From contig NZ_PSSX01000001.1 in NCBI RefSeq assembly GCF_002933275.1, positions 124,001 to 188,000 on the forward strand: a stretch of DNA of 64,000 nt, given 5' to 3'. Positions 17,960-25,822 of this stretch are shown here, in pieces; positions within the stretch are counted from its first letter, which is position 1; every line of letters begins with the position of its first letter. The stretch is from Marinobacter maroccanus (GTDB taxonomy: Bacteria; Pseudomonadota; Gammaproteobacteria; Pseudomonadales; Oleiphilaceae). The notes beneath the pieces were generated by a model. The model had not been told where the DNA came from. It did no database searches and worked only from the letters and a program-made list of their open reading frames with translations. The translations under genes were made by a program, and so were the position numbers.

Positions 17960-18052
17960 TGTAGGTCGGATTAGACGAAGTCGTAATCCGACAACGAATC
18001 CAATGGGCTTGTGTGTATGTGTCGGATTACGGCTGCGCCTAATCCGACCTAC
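17960..18052. repeat. REP-like inverted pair (BIME-type)
   Basis: Two REP units of the GTAGGTCGGATTA...TAATCCGACA type stand in opposite orientation (17960-17993 and 18020-18052). Each can fold on itself through GTCGGATTA/TAATCCGAC. Units of this type are common in gammaproteobacterial genomes. Confidence 0.88.
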
Positions 18053-18081
18053 CGGACTATAACTCCGAGGTTTGAGCGCCG

Positions 18082-18181
18082 GCTTCGGGACATCTGCCCA
18101 AAAATGTAGAGGGCCAAGGATGGCCCGAAACAAGCGCACATGGACGTGCTCGTAGCGGTTTTTGGGCAGATGTCCCGAAGC
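18082..18181 (-). repeat. conserved-core hairpin element, copy 2
   Basis: Perfect 23-base inverted arms (18082-18104, 18159-18181) enclose a core in reverse orientation. On the plus strand the two hairpin loops read AAGGAT (in GGGCCAAGGATGGCCC) and ATGGAC (in GCACATGGACGTGC). Confidence 0.92.
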
Positions 18182-18229
18182 TGGCAGTCCCCGAATCAAT
18201 AAGGCTAGGGCAAAACGACCGGTCTAATC

Positions 18230-20059
18230 TCAAAAGCTAACATTCCCACCATCAATCTCCGAAACCAACTCCGGAGTGAGCAGGGTGTAACCGTCAGTCC
18301 GAGGCAACCAGGCGTATATGTTGTCACTGGAGTCTCCCAGCGAATAACCCGCTTTTTGGATATCCACCTTCCGGTACTTGAAGGTCCCGGTTTTCTCGAT
18401 GGCTTGGGTTACTCGCACGAACACCGGCACTGCGTAGGCCGGCAGGTTATCCCGGAGATACTTGAATAACTTGTTGGCGTCGAACGCCCGGCCATTGCTC
18501 TGAGGTACGAGGGTTACCATGCCAGCCTTGCCGTTGGTGCCGGGAATCTCCACGCCGTAGACGATAGCTTCCTCGACCAATCCTGAGCCGTCGATGATGT
18601 TTTCCACCTCCGTCGTCGAGACATTCTCGCCCTTCCAGCGGAAGGTATCCCCCATGCGGTCAACGAACTGCAGATGGCCGCAGCCGATTTCTTTCAGGAC
18701 ATCGCCGGTATTGAACCAGGCGTCGCCTTTCTTGAAGGCGTTGCGGAGGATGGATTTTTCCGTGGCGTCTTGCTGGGTATAGCCCTCAAACGACCACTTC
18801 TCGGTGATCTCTCCGATCAATAGGCCGGGCTGGCCCTTGGCCACTTCCTTCATAAAGCCTTTGTCGTCACGAATTGGATCCCGAGTGCCATCGTGGAATT
18901 TCACCAGCTTGTAAGGGGCGGTGGAGAAACCCACGGTGTTATCCATGTTGAAGAAATTACTGAAACCGATGTTGCCTTCGCTGGAGGCATAGAGTTCCGC
19001 CACGGTTTCGATGCCGAAGCGTTCTTTGAATTCTTTCCAGATGGAGGGGCGAAGGCCGTTGCCGATCATTTTGGTGAGGCTGTGGTTCCGGTCCTGCTCG
19101 CTCGGCGGTTGATTCAACAGGTAGCGGCAGAGTTCGCCGACATAGCCGAACGTGGTGGCGTGGTAGCGGCGAACATCGTCCCAGAAGGCACTGGCGGAGA
19201 ACTTGCGGCGCAGGGCAATAGCGGAGCCGCCGGCCAGCACGGAACCCCAGCAGACCAGCAGCGCGGTGCCGTGGTAGAGGGGCAGGGTGCAGTAGAGAAC
19301 ATCCTCCGGTTTCATGGCCAGAGACATCAGGCCGAAGCCGCCATAGGCCTTGATGAACTTTCGGTGCGAGCCCGGGGCGGCCTTGGGCAGGCCGGTAGTG
19401 CCGGAGGTGAACAGGTAGATGGCTGTGTCACCCATTGTCGGGGGATCGCTCAGAACCGGCTCATCACTGTTGAAGGTGCTTACTTCACTGGCCATGTTGG
19501 CGTAGCCGGCCGGAGAATCGCCAAAGGCGTTTAACGTGTTGGTATCCGCCAGAAACTGGAATGGCTGCGGATGGTCGGTCTTGATCCCTGTTTTTATGCC
19601 GTCAAAGGCCTCAGTCAGCTCTTCGCCCACAACAACCATTTTCGGTTCAATCAGGTTGATGCTGTGTTCGAGTACTTTGCCTTTCTGGGAGGTATTGAGC
19701 ATGGCGCAGGCGACACCGAGTTTGGCGGCGCCGGCCACCACGGCAAGCAGTTCCGGACGGTTCTCCAGAAATAATGCAATGGCATCGCCTTTGGCGAGCC
19801 CCCGGTCCTGCAGGTAGCGGGCGATTCGGTTGGCCCAGCCATTGAGCTCGCTCCAGGTGATTGAGCGGTCCTCAAACAGGATAGCGGGTCGATTGCCAAC
19901 ACTCCCGGCGTTGCTTTCGATGAGTGTGCCCAGGGTCAGTTCCCGATTCTGATCTTTCAGGGAGTAGTAGTACAAACCCCGGGTAATGGCTGGCAGGCGA
20001 CGAATGACGCCGGGCAGGCTGCGGGCGATGTCCAGTGCGGATACGTTGTCTTGGCTCAT
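18230..20059 (-). CDS. atuH: long-chain acyl-CoA synthetase, AtuH-like
   Basis: This 609-residue AMP-forming ligase activates fatty or terpenoid acids to CoA thioesters. The P-loop-like motif YLFTSGTTGLPKAAPG, the ASSEGNIGFSNF segment, WFNTGDVLKEIG and the WKGENVSTTEVE motif are all present, as in FadD6/FATP-like enzymes. The ATG at 20059 follows GGAAAG; an earlier in-frame start at 20113 is not supported. It is the last gene of the atu-type cluster, matching the position of atuH in P. aeruginosa, where it is proposed to activate citronellic/geranic acids or later intermediates. The upstream gap is 63 bases. Confidence 0.87.
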   Translation of the reverse strand: MSQDNVSALDIARSLPGVIRRLPAITRGLYYYSLKDQNRELTLGTLIESNAGSVGNRPAILFEDRSITWSELNGWANRIARYLQDRGLAKGDAIALFLENRPELLAVVAGAAKLGVACAMLNTSQKGKVLEHSINLIEPKMVVVGEELTEAFDGIKTGIKTDHPQPFQFLADTNTLNAFGDSPAGYANMASEVSTFNSDEPVLSDPPTMGDTAIYLFTSGTTGLPKAAPGSHRKFIKAYGGFGLMSLAMKPEDVLYCTLPLYHGTALLVCWGSVLAGGSAIALRRKFSASAFWDDVRRYHATTFGYVGELCRYLLNQPPSEQDRNHSLTKMIGNGLRPSIWKEFKERFGIETVAELYASSEGNIGFSNFFNMDNTVGFSTAPYKLVKFHDGTRDPIRDDKGFMKEVAKGQPGLLIGEITEKWSFEGYTQQDATEKSILRNAFKKGDAWFNTGDVLKEIGCGHLQFVDRMGDTFRWKGENVSTTEVENIIDGSGLVEEAIVYGVEIPGTNGKAGMVTLVPQSNGRAFDANKLFKYLRDNLPAYAVPVFVRVTQAIEKTGTFKYRKVDIQKAGYSLGDSSDNIYAWLPRTDGYTLLTPELVSEIDGGNVSF

Positions 20060-20122
20060 GGTCTTTCCATTGGTCCCTTTTATTGTGTGGACTATGAGCC
20101 CGTAACAACGCATGCCTTGGGC

Positions 20123-20950
20123 TCAGTCCAGAAACAGATCCGGCATCAGGGGCTTGTCGCCCGGTTCGTACCGGTAATGCTCGAAGTCAGTAATACCGTC
20201 CTGCCGGAGTAGGTCCTCGTCGATCAGGTTCTGCCCGGTCATGGTGTCAGGCGACCGGTTCAGGATGCTGACGGCGGCATCGGCCATGATGTCCGGCTTT
20301 CTGCCCTGGGCCATCATCTTCGGGCCGCCCACTTCAAACTCGATTGCCGCCGTGGCGATCAGGGTTTTCGGCCACAGTGTGTTAACTGCGATGCCGTAAC
20401 GCTTGAATTCCTCCGCCATGCCCAGACTCAGCATCGTCATGGCGTATTTTGTGGTGGTGTAGGGGCCATGCTGGGCGAACCACCGGGTATTCAGGTTGAG
20501 AGGCGGCGACAGGCTCAGGATGTGGGCCTGGTCCGACTCTTTCAGCCAGGGCAGGGCGGCCTGGCTGCAGGCCATCACCGCCCGGGCATTGACCTGATGC
20601 ATCAGGTCGTACCGGCTGACCTTGAGCTTTTCCACCCCGGTCAGCCGGATGGCGCCGGCGTTGTTCACCAGTGCGTCGATGCCGCCAAAATGTTCGCCAG
20701 CTTCATCGATACGCTGGCGAATCTGCTTCTCATCCCGGACATCCAGAACCAGGGGCAGTGCCCGGCCGCCGGCTTCGCGCACTTCCTCAGCTACGGTATG
20801 GATGGTGCCGGGTAGCTTCGGGTGTGGCGTGTCCGATTTGGCGGCGATCACCACGTTGGCGCCCTGTCGGGCACAGGCGAGGGCAATGGCCCGGCCGATG
20901 CCCCGGCTGGCGCCGGTAATAAAAACGGTGCGGTTACGCAATGTGCTCAT
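20123..20950 (-). CDS. atuG: SDR family oxidoreductase, AtuG-like
   Basis: The 275-residue short-chain dehydrogenase shows the cofactor motif TGASRGIGRAIA, NNAGA, and the catalytic Tyr-x-x-x-Lys in YTTTKYA, with a Ser in LSLSPPL. The longer C-terminal part (FEVGGPKMMAQGRKPDIMADAA) resembles HSDL2-type SDRs. In P. aeruginosa atuG occupies the same place between atuF and atuH; a dehydrogenase acting on citronellol/citronellal oxidation or on a CoA intermediate has been proposed. Its ATG overlaps the atuF stop in an ATGA (four bases), so the two are translationally coupled. Confidence 0.85.
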   Translation of the reverse strand: MSTLRNRTVFITGASRGIGRAIALACARQGANVVIAAKSDTPHPKLPGTIHTVAEEVREAGGRALPLVLDVRDEKQIRQRIDEAGEHFGGIDALVNNAGAIRLTGVEKLKVSRYDLMHQVNARAVMACSQAALPWLKESDQAHILSLSPPLNLNTRWFAQHGPYTTTKYAMTMLSLGMAEEFKRYGIAVNTLWPKTLIATAAIEFEVGGPKMMAQGRKPDIMADAAVSILNRSPDTMTGQNLIDEDLLRQDGITDFEHYRYEPGDKPLMPDLFLD

Positions 20951-22917
20951 GCGTTGCTCTCCTGTTCGGCCGTCTCGTTGGCGGTAATCTCAACCAGCAA
21001 CTGGCTTCGTTTGACCTGGTCGCCTTTACTGGCATGAACCTCCCCGACAACGCCGTCGCGGTCGGCTTTCACTGGATGCTCCATTTTCATGGCTTCCAGA
21101 ATCACCAGCGTATCGCCCTGGCGAACGCTGTGGCCAGCCTCAACCAATACATCGATGATGGCGCCATCCATGGTCGCCTGGATTCGGCCGCTGCCGGCAC
21201 CACCGGCGCCCTGTGCAGGCTGGTGGGTCACATCCCGCACCGACCAGGATTGCCCGAACGCCTGCAAATATAGAGAATCGCCCTGGCGGTGATATTGGCA
21301 AGTCTGACGAATGCCGTTGTCGATTATGCATAACAGGCCATCGCGCTGGCTCTCCAGCACCAGGGTGTGGCGGGTTTCACCCATATTGAACGTCAACCGG
21401 TTGCCACTGCGGGTTACCAGTAACTCGACAGTGGTGTCACCGCTTTCCAGCTTGATCGGTGTCATGGTAGCCGGCGCATTGCTCCAGGCGCTCTGGCCTG
21501 AACTGCCATGGTCGAGTACGCAAGCGGCGAGGGCCAGTTGGCGAATGTCCAGAGTCTGCGGTTGCAGGGACGGGTCATCGCTGAAGGCCTGCTGCAGGAA
21601 GGCTGTGGTAGCTTCGCCTGCACCGAAGGTGTCGTTAGCGATGATCCGGCTCAGGAAGTGGCGGTTGGTGGTCACGCCGAACACCCTGGTGTCCTCCAGA
21701 GCTCGGATCAGGCGGCGACGGGCTTCATCGCGGTTCTGGCCCCAGGCAATGACCTTGGCCAGCATTGGGTCGTAGTGGGGCGTGATGCTGTCTCCGGAAC
21801 GAACACCGGTGTCGTATCGAAGGCCTTCTCCCTCGGCAGGTTCAAATGCATAAAGGGGGCCGGTCTGGGGCGTAAAACCCTGGGCAGGGTCTTCGGCATA
21901 GAGCCGCACTTCAATTGCATGGCCATTCAGCTGGATCTCATCCTGGGTGAGCGGTAGCTCACGGCCTTCAGCGACGGTGAGCTGCCAGGCCACCAGGTCC
22001 TGGCCGGTGATCAGCTCGGTGACCGGATGCTCCACCTGCAGGCGGGTGTTCATCTCCAGGAAATAGAAATTCCGGTGTTTGTCGACCAGAAATTCGACGG
22101 TGCCGGCACCTTCGTAATGGCAGGCCAGGGCCGCTTTGACCGCAGCCTCGCCCATGGCCTGACGCAGTTCCGGTGTCACAAAGGGGGAGGGCGCTTCTTC
22201 GACTACTTTCTGGTGCCTGCGCTGTACAGAGCAGTCCCGCTCGCCCAGATAGACGGCGTTGCCGTGGCTATCGGCGAACACCTGAATTTCCACATGTCGA
22301 GGCTCGATCACGGCTTTCTCGAGGATCAACTCGTCGTCGCCGAAGGCCTGCTTCGACTCGGAGCGGGCCCGTTTGATGTTGTCGGCCAGCTCGGATTCGC
22401 TTTCAACCAACCGCATACCGCGGCCGCCGCCGCCGGCCGAGGCTTTGATCATCAGGGGGTAGCCGATGTCTTTGGCGGCGGCGATGAGTTCGTCGTCGCT
22501 GGCGTTGTTGCCTTCGTAACCGGGCACCACGGGCACTCCGGCTTCCTGCATGGCGATTTTGGATCGGCGCTTGCTGCCCATAAGCTCGATGGCCGATGCT
22601 GGCGGGCCAACGAAGACCAGGCCGGCGTCTTTGCAGGCGTTGGCGAAGGCGGCATTTTCGGAGAGGAAGCCGTAGCCGGGGTGGATGCAGTCGGCTCCGG
22701 TTTTGCGGGCGGCTTCAAGAATAGCATCGCTGTTCAGGTAGGAGGCGGACACCTGAGCTGGGCCAATGCAGACGGCTTCGTCGGCCAGTTCAACGTGCAT
22801 GGCTTTGGCGTCGGCTTTGGAGTAGACGGCCACGGTGCGGTAACCCAGAGCTTTGGCAGTGCGGATAACCCGAACTGCGATTTCGCCGCGGTTGGCTATT
22901 AACAGTTTCTTTAGCAT
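20947..22917 (-). CDS. atuF: geranyl-CoA carboxylase, biotin-carrying alpha subunit
   Basis: The 656-residue protein has the full alpha-subunit layout: biotin carboxylase N-domain (KKLLIANRGEIAVRVIRTAK), ATP-grasp (KASAGGGGRGMR, the Gly-rich loop), the C-domain with EMNTRLQVEHPVTE, a BT-type linker, and a C-terminal biotinyl domain with EAMKMEH, biotin on about Lys611. It carboxylates biotin for transfer to cis-geranyl-CoA by AtuC. Sequence alone separates it poorly from methylcrotonyl-CoA carboxylase alpha; the assignment rests on the complete atu gene order. ATG at 22917 begins the BC domain directly. The 155-base gap to atuE contains repeat copy 3. Confidence 0.88.
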   Translation of the reverse strand: MLKKLLIANRGEIAVRVIRTAKALGYRTVAVYSKADAKAMHVELADEAVCIGPAQVSASYLNSDAILEAARKTGADCIHPGYGFLSENAAFANACKDAGLVFVGPPASAIELMGSKRRSKIAMQEAGVPVVPGYEGNNASDDELIAAAKDIGYPLMIKASAGGGGRGMRLVESESELADNIKRARSESKQAFGDDELILEKAVIEPRHVEIQVFADSHGNAVYLGERDCSVQRRHQKVVEEAPSPFVTPELRQAMGEAAVKAALACHYEGAGTVEFLVDKHRNFYFLEMNTRLQVEHPVTELITGQDLVAWQLTVAEGRELPLTQDEIQLNGHAIEVRLYAEDPAQGFTPQTGPLYAFEPAEGEGLRYDTGVRSGDSITPHYDPMLAKVIAWGQNRDEARRRLIRALEDTRVFGVTTNRHFLSRIIANDTFGAGEATTAFLQQAFSDDPSLQPQTLDIRQLALAACVLDHGSSGQSAWSNAPATMTPIKLESGDTTVELLVTRSGNRLTFNMGETRHTLVLESQRDGLLCIIDNGIRQTCQYHRQGDSLYLQAFGQSWSVRDVTHQPAQGAGGAGSGRIQATMDGAIIDVLVEAGHSVRQGDTLVILEAMKMEHPVKADRDGVVGEVHASKGDQVKRSQLLVEITANETAEQESNA

Positions 22918-22947
22918 GGTGCTGGTCTCATTGTTTTGTGCCAGTCC

Positions 22948-23061
22948 GCGAGCGGGCGTGGGGAGGCTTTCAGGAAACCGCTACGAGCACATCCATGTGC
23001 GCTTGGCGTCGGCCATCCGTGGCCGCCGACATTTCCTGAAAGCCTCCCCACACCCGCTCGC
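22948..23061 (+). repeat. conserved-core hairpin element, copy 3
   Basis: Thirty-base inverted arms (22948-22977, 23032-23061) with one mismatch enclose the core. Both core hairpins are intact: GCACATCCATGTGC and the GTCGGC/GCCGAC stem with a TCCG loop. The ANGGA strand is the minus strand, which is the sense strand of the atu transcript. Confidence 0.93.
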
Positions 23062-23072
23062 TCCCCCGTAAC

Positions 23073-23894
23073 TTAGTCGTTGGATTCTGCCCAGGCTGGC
23101 TGCCGCTTTTGCATGAAAGCCATGGTGCCCTCGGTTCCTTCGCTTCCACGGATGGCGTCAGCAAACTTTTCTGCAGCGCTGTCGAGCAGGCCGCCCATGG
23201 GTTCATGGCCCACCCGATGAAGTAGAGCCTTGGTTTCAGCCGTAGCTACCGGAGCGCAATGGCGAACACGATCCAGAGCGCTTTTCAGCATACCTTCCAG
23301 TTCATCATCCGAAGCGGCCGCCTGGTGAACGATTCCGAGACTGCAAGCCTCGGTCGCATCGATTCTCAAACCGAGCAGGGCCAGTCGCCGGGCCTGTGTG
23401 AGGCCGATTCGTTCAACCACGAACGGTGCAATCTGGGCGGGAATGACGCCGAGGGAGGTTTCCGGCATGCCGAATTTTGCCGTTGGCCCGGCGATGGCGA
23501 CGTCGGAAACGCAGGCCAGGCCGAAACCGCCGCCCATGACGGCGCCTTCGGTGACCGCGACAACGACTTTTGAGGATTCGTTGACCTGTTGGATCATCTG
23601 GCCGAAGGCCCGGTTCAGGCGGTAGAACGGATCGGCCTCGCCTTCGGCAGCTTTCTGGCCCCGGGCACCGGCCATGTCTTTGATATCGCCACCGGCACAG
23701 AAATGACCACCGGCGCCCCGGATTACGACGGCACGGATGTGCAGGTCGCTTTCGATCTGCGTAAATACGGCCGAAAGCTCCGCCACCATTTCCAGGCTCA
23801 TGGCGTTGCGGACGTCAGGCCGGTTGATGGTGATAAACAGGGCGGGGCCCTGTTTTTCCAGTAAAAGTGTTTCGCATTGTGGTAGCTGGTCCAT
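23073..23894 (-). CDS. atuE: enoyl-CoA hydratase family, AtuE-like (isohexenylglutaconyl-CoA hydratase)
   Basis: The 273-residue crotonase-fold protein shows the oxyanion-hole segments GAGGHFCAGGDIKDMAG and AVTEGAVMGGGFGLACVSDVAIAG, and the FGMPETSLGVIPAQIAPFV block. In the Atu pathway this enzyme hydrates isohexenylglutaconyl-CoA. The ATG at 23894 (MDQLPQCETLLLEK) follows GTGGAGTTATGT; a GTG four codons upstream is the alternative. It is flanked by repeat copies 3 and 4, so its transcript segment would be bracketed by stable hairpins. Confidence 0.87.
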   Translation of the reverse strand: MDQLPQCETLLLEKQGPALFITINRPDVRNAMSLEMVAELSAVFTQIESDLHIRAVVIRGAGGHFCAGGDIKDMAGARGQKAAEGEADPFYRLNRAFGQMIQQVNESSKVVVAVTEGAVMGGGFGLACVSDVAIAGPTAKFGMPETSLGVIPAQIAPFVVERIGLTQARRLALLGLRIDATEACSLGIVHQAAASDDELEGMLKSALDRVRHCAPVATAETKALLHRVGHEPMGGLLDSAAEKFADAIRGSEGTEGTMAFMQKRQPAWAESND

Positions 23895-23949
23895 ACATAA
23901 CTCCACTATTTTGGTTTGGAGCCAGCAGGCTTTCAGAGCCTGTCGATTC

Positions 23950-23982
23950 GTAGGTCGGATTAGCCAAAGGCGTAATCCGACA
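23950..23982. repeat. single REP-like unit
   Basis: One unit of the GTAGGTCGGATTA...TAATCCGACA family lies 18 bases from the left arm of core-hairpin copy 4, in the atuD-atuE gap. Confidence 0.85.
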
Positions 23983-24000
23983 ACCCAAGTCCGGGGCCGG

Positions 24001-24103
24001 CAGGCCGGTAGTTCTGTCCAGGACCGTTGAGGGCCATGGATGGCCCGATCGAGCCCTACACGGACGTACTTGCGGGCGTGTCCTGGACAGAACTACCGGC
24101 CTG
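24001..24103 (-). repeat. conserved-core hairpin element, copy 4 (divergent core)
   Basis: Perfect 24-base inverted arms (24001-24024, 24080-24103). The core is the most diverged but keeps both hairpins; plus-strand loops read ATGGAT in GGGCCATGGATGGCCC, and ACGGAC in a second, weaker hairpin. Confidence 0.88.
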
Positions 24104-24121
24104 ACGGCCATGCACCGTATG

Positions 24122-25282
24122 TCAGTCGCGCTTCTTGCCCGGCAAAGTCCCCATCATCTTGCAGATAATCCCGAGCATGATTTCATCGGCACCACCGCCG
24201 ATGGACACCAGCCGAACATCCCGGTGTGCCCGGGAAATCGGGTTATCCCACATATAGCCGTTGCCACCCCAGTACTGCAGGCAGCTGTCCGTTACTTCAC
24301 GCCCCAGACGCCCGGCCTTGAGCTTGGCCATGGAAGCGAGGCGGGTCACATCCTTGCCGTCAACGTGTAACTCGCAAGCCTGGTAGGTGAGGGCGCGCAG
24401 GGCCTCTACCTCGGTTTGCAGCTCGGCCAGGCGGAAGTGGATCACCTGGTTATCGATCAGCGGCTGGCCGAAGGTCTTGCGCTCGCGGCAGTATTCGATG
24501 GTCTTGGTGATGCAGTTTTCCAACGCCTTGATCACGTTGGCGGCACCCCACAGGCGCTCCTCCTGGAACTGCAGCATCTGCATCATGAAGCCGGTGCCCT
24601 CGGCGCCAATGCGGTAACGCTGGGGAACGCGGACATCATCAAAGAAGATCTGCGCCGTTTCCGAGGAGCGCATGCCCAGTTTGTTCAGATGCGGGCTGAA
24701 GGAGATGCCCGGAGTTTTGGTGGGCACCACGATCAGGGATTTGTTCTTGTGGGGCTTGTCGTCCGAGGTGTTGGCCAGCAGGCAGATGAAGTCGGACTTG
24801 GGGCTGTTGGTGATCCACATCTTGGAGCCGTTGATGATGTAGTCGTCACCGTCTTTCCTGGCGGTGGTTTTCATCCCAGCTACATCAGAACCCGCGCCAA
24901 CCTCGCTGACGCCAATGCATCCCACCATATCGCCGGCAATAGCCGGGGCCAGGAAGCTGCGTTTCAGTTCATCGGAACCAAACCGGGAAATGGCCGGCGT
25001 ACACATATCGGTCTGAACCCCGATGGCCAGCGGAACGCCACCACAATGGGCCATGCCCAGTTCTTCAGCCGCTACCAGATTGTAGCTGTAATCCAGCCCC
25101 ATACCGCCGTATTCCTCCGGCTTCTGGATGCCCAGGATTCCCAGGTTGCCAAGCTTTTTGAAAAGCTCATGAATCGGGAATTCCCCGGCGGCTTCCCATT
25201 CGTCGCAGTGGGGATTGATTTCCTTCTCCACGAAATCGCGGACGGTTTTTCGGAGGGCTTCGTGTTCGGCTGTGAATTTCAC
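24122..25282 (-). CDS. atuD: acyl-CoA dehydrogenase, AtuD-like (citronellyl-CoA dehydrogenase)
   Basis: The 386-residue FAD enzyme has the acyl-CoA dehydrogenase order: N-terminal helical domain (FTAEHEALRKTVRDFVEKEI), the FAD motif CIGVSEVGAGSDVAGM, the WITNSPKSD strand, and the C-terminal YWGGNGYMWDNPISRAHRDVR. In the pathway it oxidises citronellyl-CoA to geranyl-CoA. The start is a GTG preceded by CAGGAGAAC. The gap upstream, to atuC, is 540 bases and filled with repeats, so coordinate transcription across it is not self-evident. Confidence 0.88.
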   Translation of the reverse strand: MKFTAEHEALRKTVRDFVEKEINPHCDEWEAAGEFPIHELFKKLGNLGILGIQKPEEYGGMGLDYSYNLVAAEELGMAHCGGVPLAIGVQTDMCTPAISRFGSDELKRSFLAPAIAGDMVGCIGVSEVGAGSDVAGMKTTARKDGDDYIINGSKMWITNSPKSDFICLLANTSDDKPHKNKSLIVVPTKTPGISFSPHLNKLGMRSSETAQIFFDDVRVPQRYRIGAEGTGFMMQMLQFQEERLWGAANVIKALENCITKTIEYCRERKTFGQPLIDNQVIHFRLAELQTEVEALRALTYQACELHVDGKDVTRLASMAKLKAGRLGREVTDSCLQYWGGNGYMWDNPISRAHRDVRLVSIGGGADEIMLGIICKMMGTLPGKKRD

Positions 25283-25346
25283 GTTTTTGTTCTCCTGGGT
25301 GTTAGTTCGTGCCTTCTGTGGTTCGGAGCACGTTCTTTAACTTGGG

Positions 25347-25460
25347 TGGCGGCTGTGTGGGACGGGTTTCAGAAAACCGCTACGAGCACATCCATGTGCG
25401 CTTGTTTCGGGCCATCCTTGGCCCTCTACATTTTCTGAAACCCGTCCCACACAGCCGCCA
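25347..25460 (+). repeat. conserved-core hairpin element, copy 5
   Basis: Perfect 30-base inverted arms (25347-25376, 25431-25460) enclose the core, with hairpins GCACATCCATGTGC and GGGCCATCCTTGGCCC. The ANGGA strand is the minus strand, sense to atu. Confidence 0.93.
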
Positions 25461-25504
25461 AGGTCTGCAAATTTGTTGCTGCCTGTTGGCAGTTTTGTTG
25501 TTTT

Positions 25505-25597
25505 TGTAGGTCGGGTTAGCCGAAGGCGTAACCCGACAGATTGGCTGACTGGCCTGGCTTTTTTGTCGGATTACGCCTTCGGCTAATCCGACCTACG
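25505..25597. repeat. REP-like inverted pair (BIME-type)
   Basis: Two REP units in opposite orientation (25505-25538, 25564-25597). The first has CGGGTTA/TAACCCG where the second has CGGATTA/TAATCCG, a compensated change that preserves the hairpin. Confidence 0.88.
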
Positions 25598-25662
25598 GTT
25601 GTTTTTTCGCACGCTGCGGCTGAAAAGCATGCTGGCTAAAAGCGTGACCTCTGCGTTTCGAC

Positions 25663-25771
25663 GAACCGGTTGGGCCCCCCTGTCCAAAATGTCGGCGGCC
25701 AAGGATGGCCGACGCCAAGCGCACATGGATGTGCTCGTAGCGTTTTTTGGACAGGGGGGCCCAACCGGTTC
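25663..25771 (-). repeat. conserved-core hairpin element, copy 6
   Basis: Perfect 27-base inverted arms (25663-25689, 25745-25771). On the plus strand the hairpins read GGCCAAGGATGGCC and GCACATGGATGTGC, with GGA triplets 24 bases apart. Confidence 0.93.
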
Positions 25772-25822
25772 CTCCCGAAAAACTCGCAGGCCAACAGGCG
25801 AGCCCCACCAAAGCTCGAAGGC

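Larger units (their letters stand above)
17688..18229. other. 542-base gene-free stretch filled by repeats
   Basis: This gap between convergent genes holds two conserved-core hairpin elements (17717-17907 and 18082-18181) and one inverted REP pair (17960-18052). Short ORFs here are translations of the repeats and are not genes. Confidence 0.85.
25283..25822. other. 540-base gene-free stretch inside the atu cluster
   Basis: Between atuC and atuD lie core-hairpin copy 5 (25347-25460), an inverted REP pair (25505-25597) and core-hairpin copy 6 (25663-25771). Nothing coding is seen; short ORFs containing RYEHIHVRL come from reading through the repeats. Confidence 0.85.

Noticed and set aside
22027..22902. 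291-residue plus-strand ORF opposite atuF
   Set aside because: It is a shadow of the biotin carboxylase domain.
24416..25438. 340-residue plus-strand ORF opposite atuD
   Set aside because: It is antisense to a clear acyl-CoA dehydrogenase and carries no recognisable domain.
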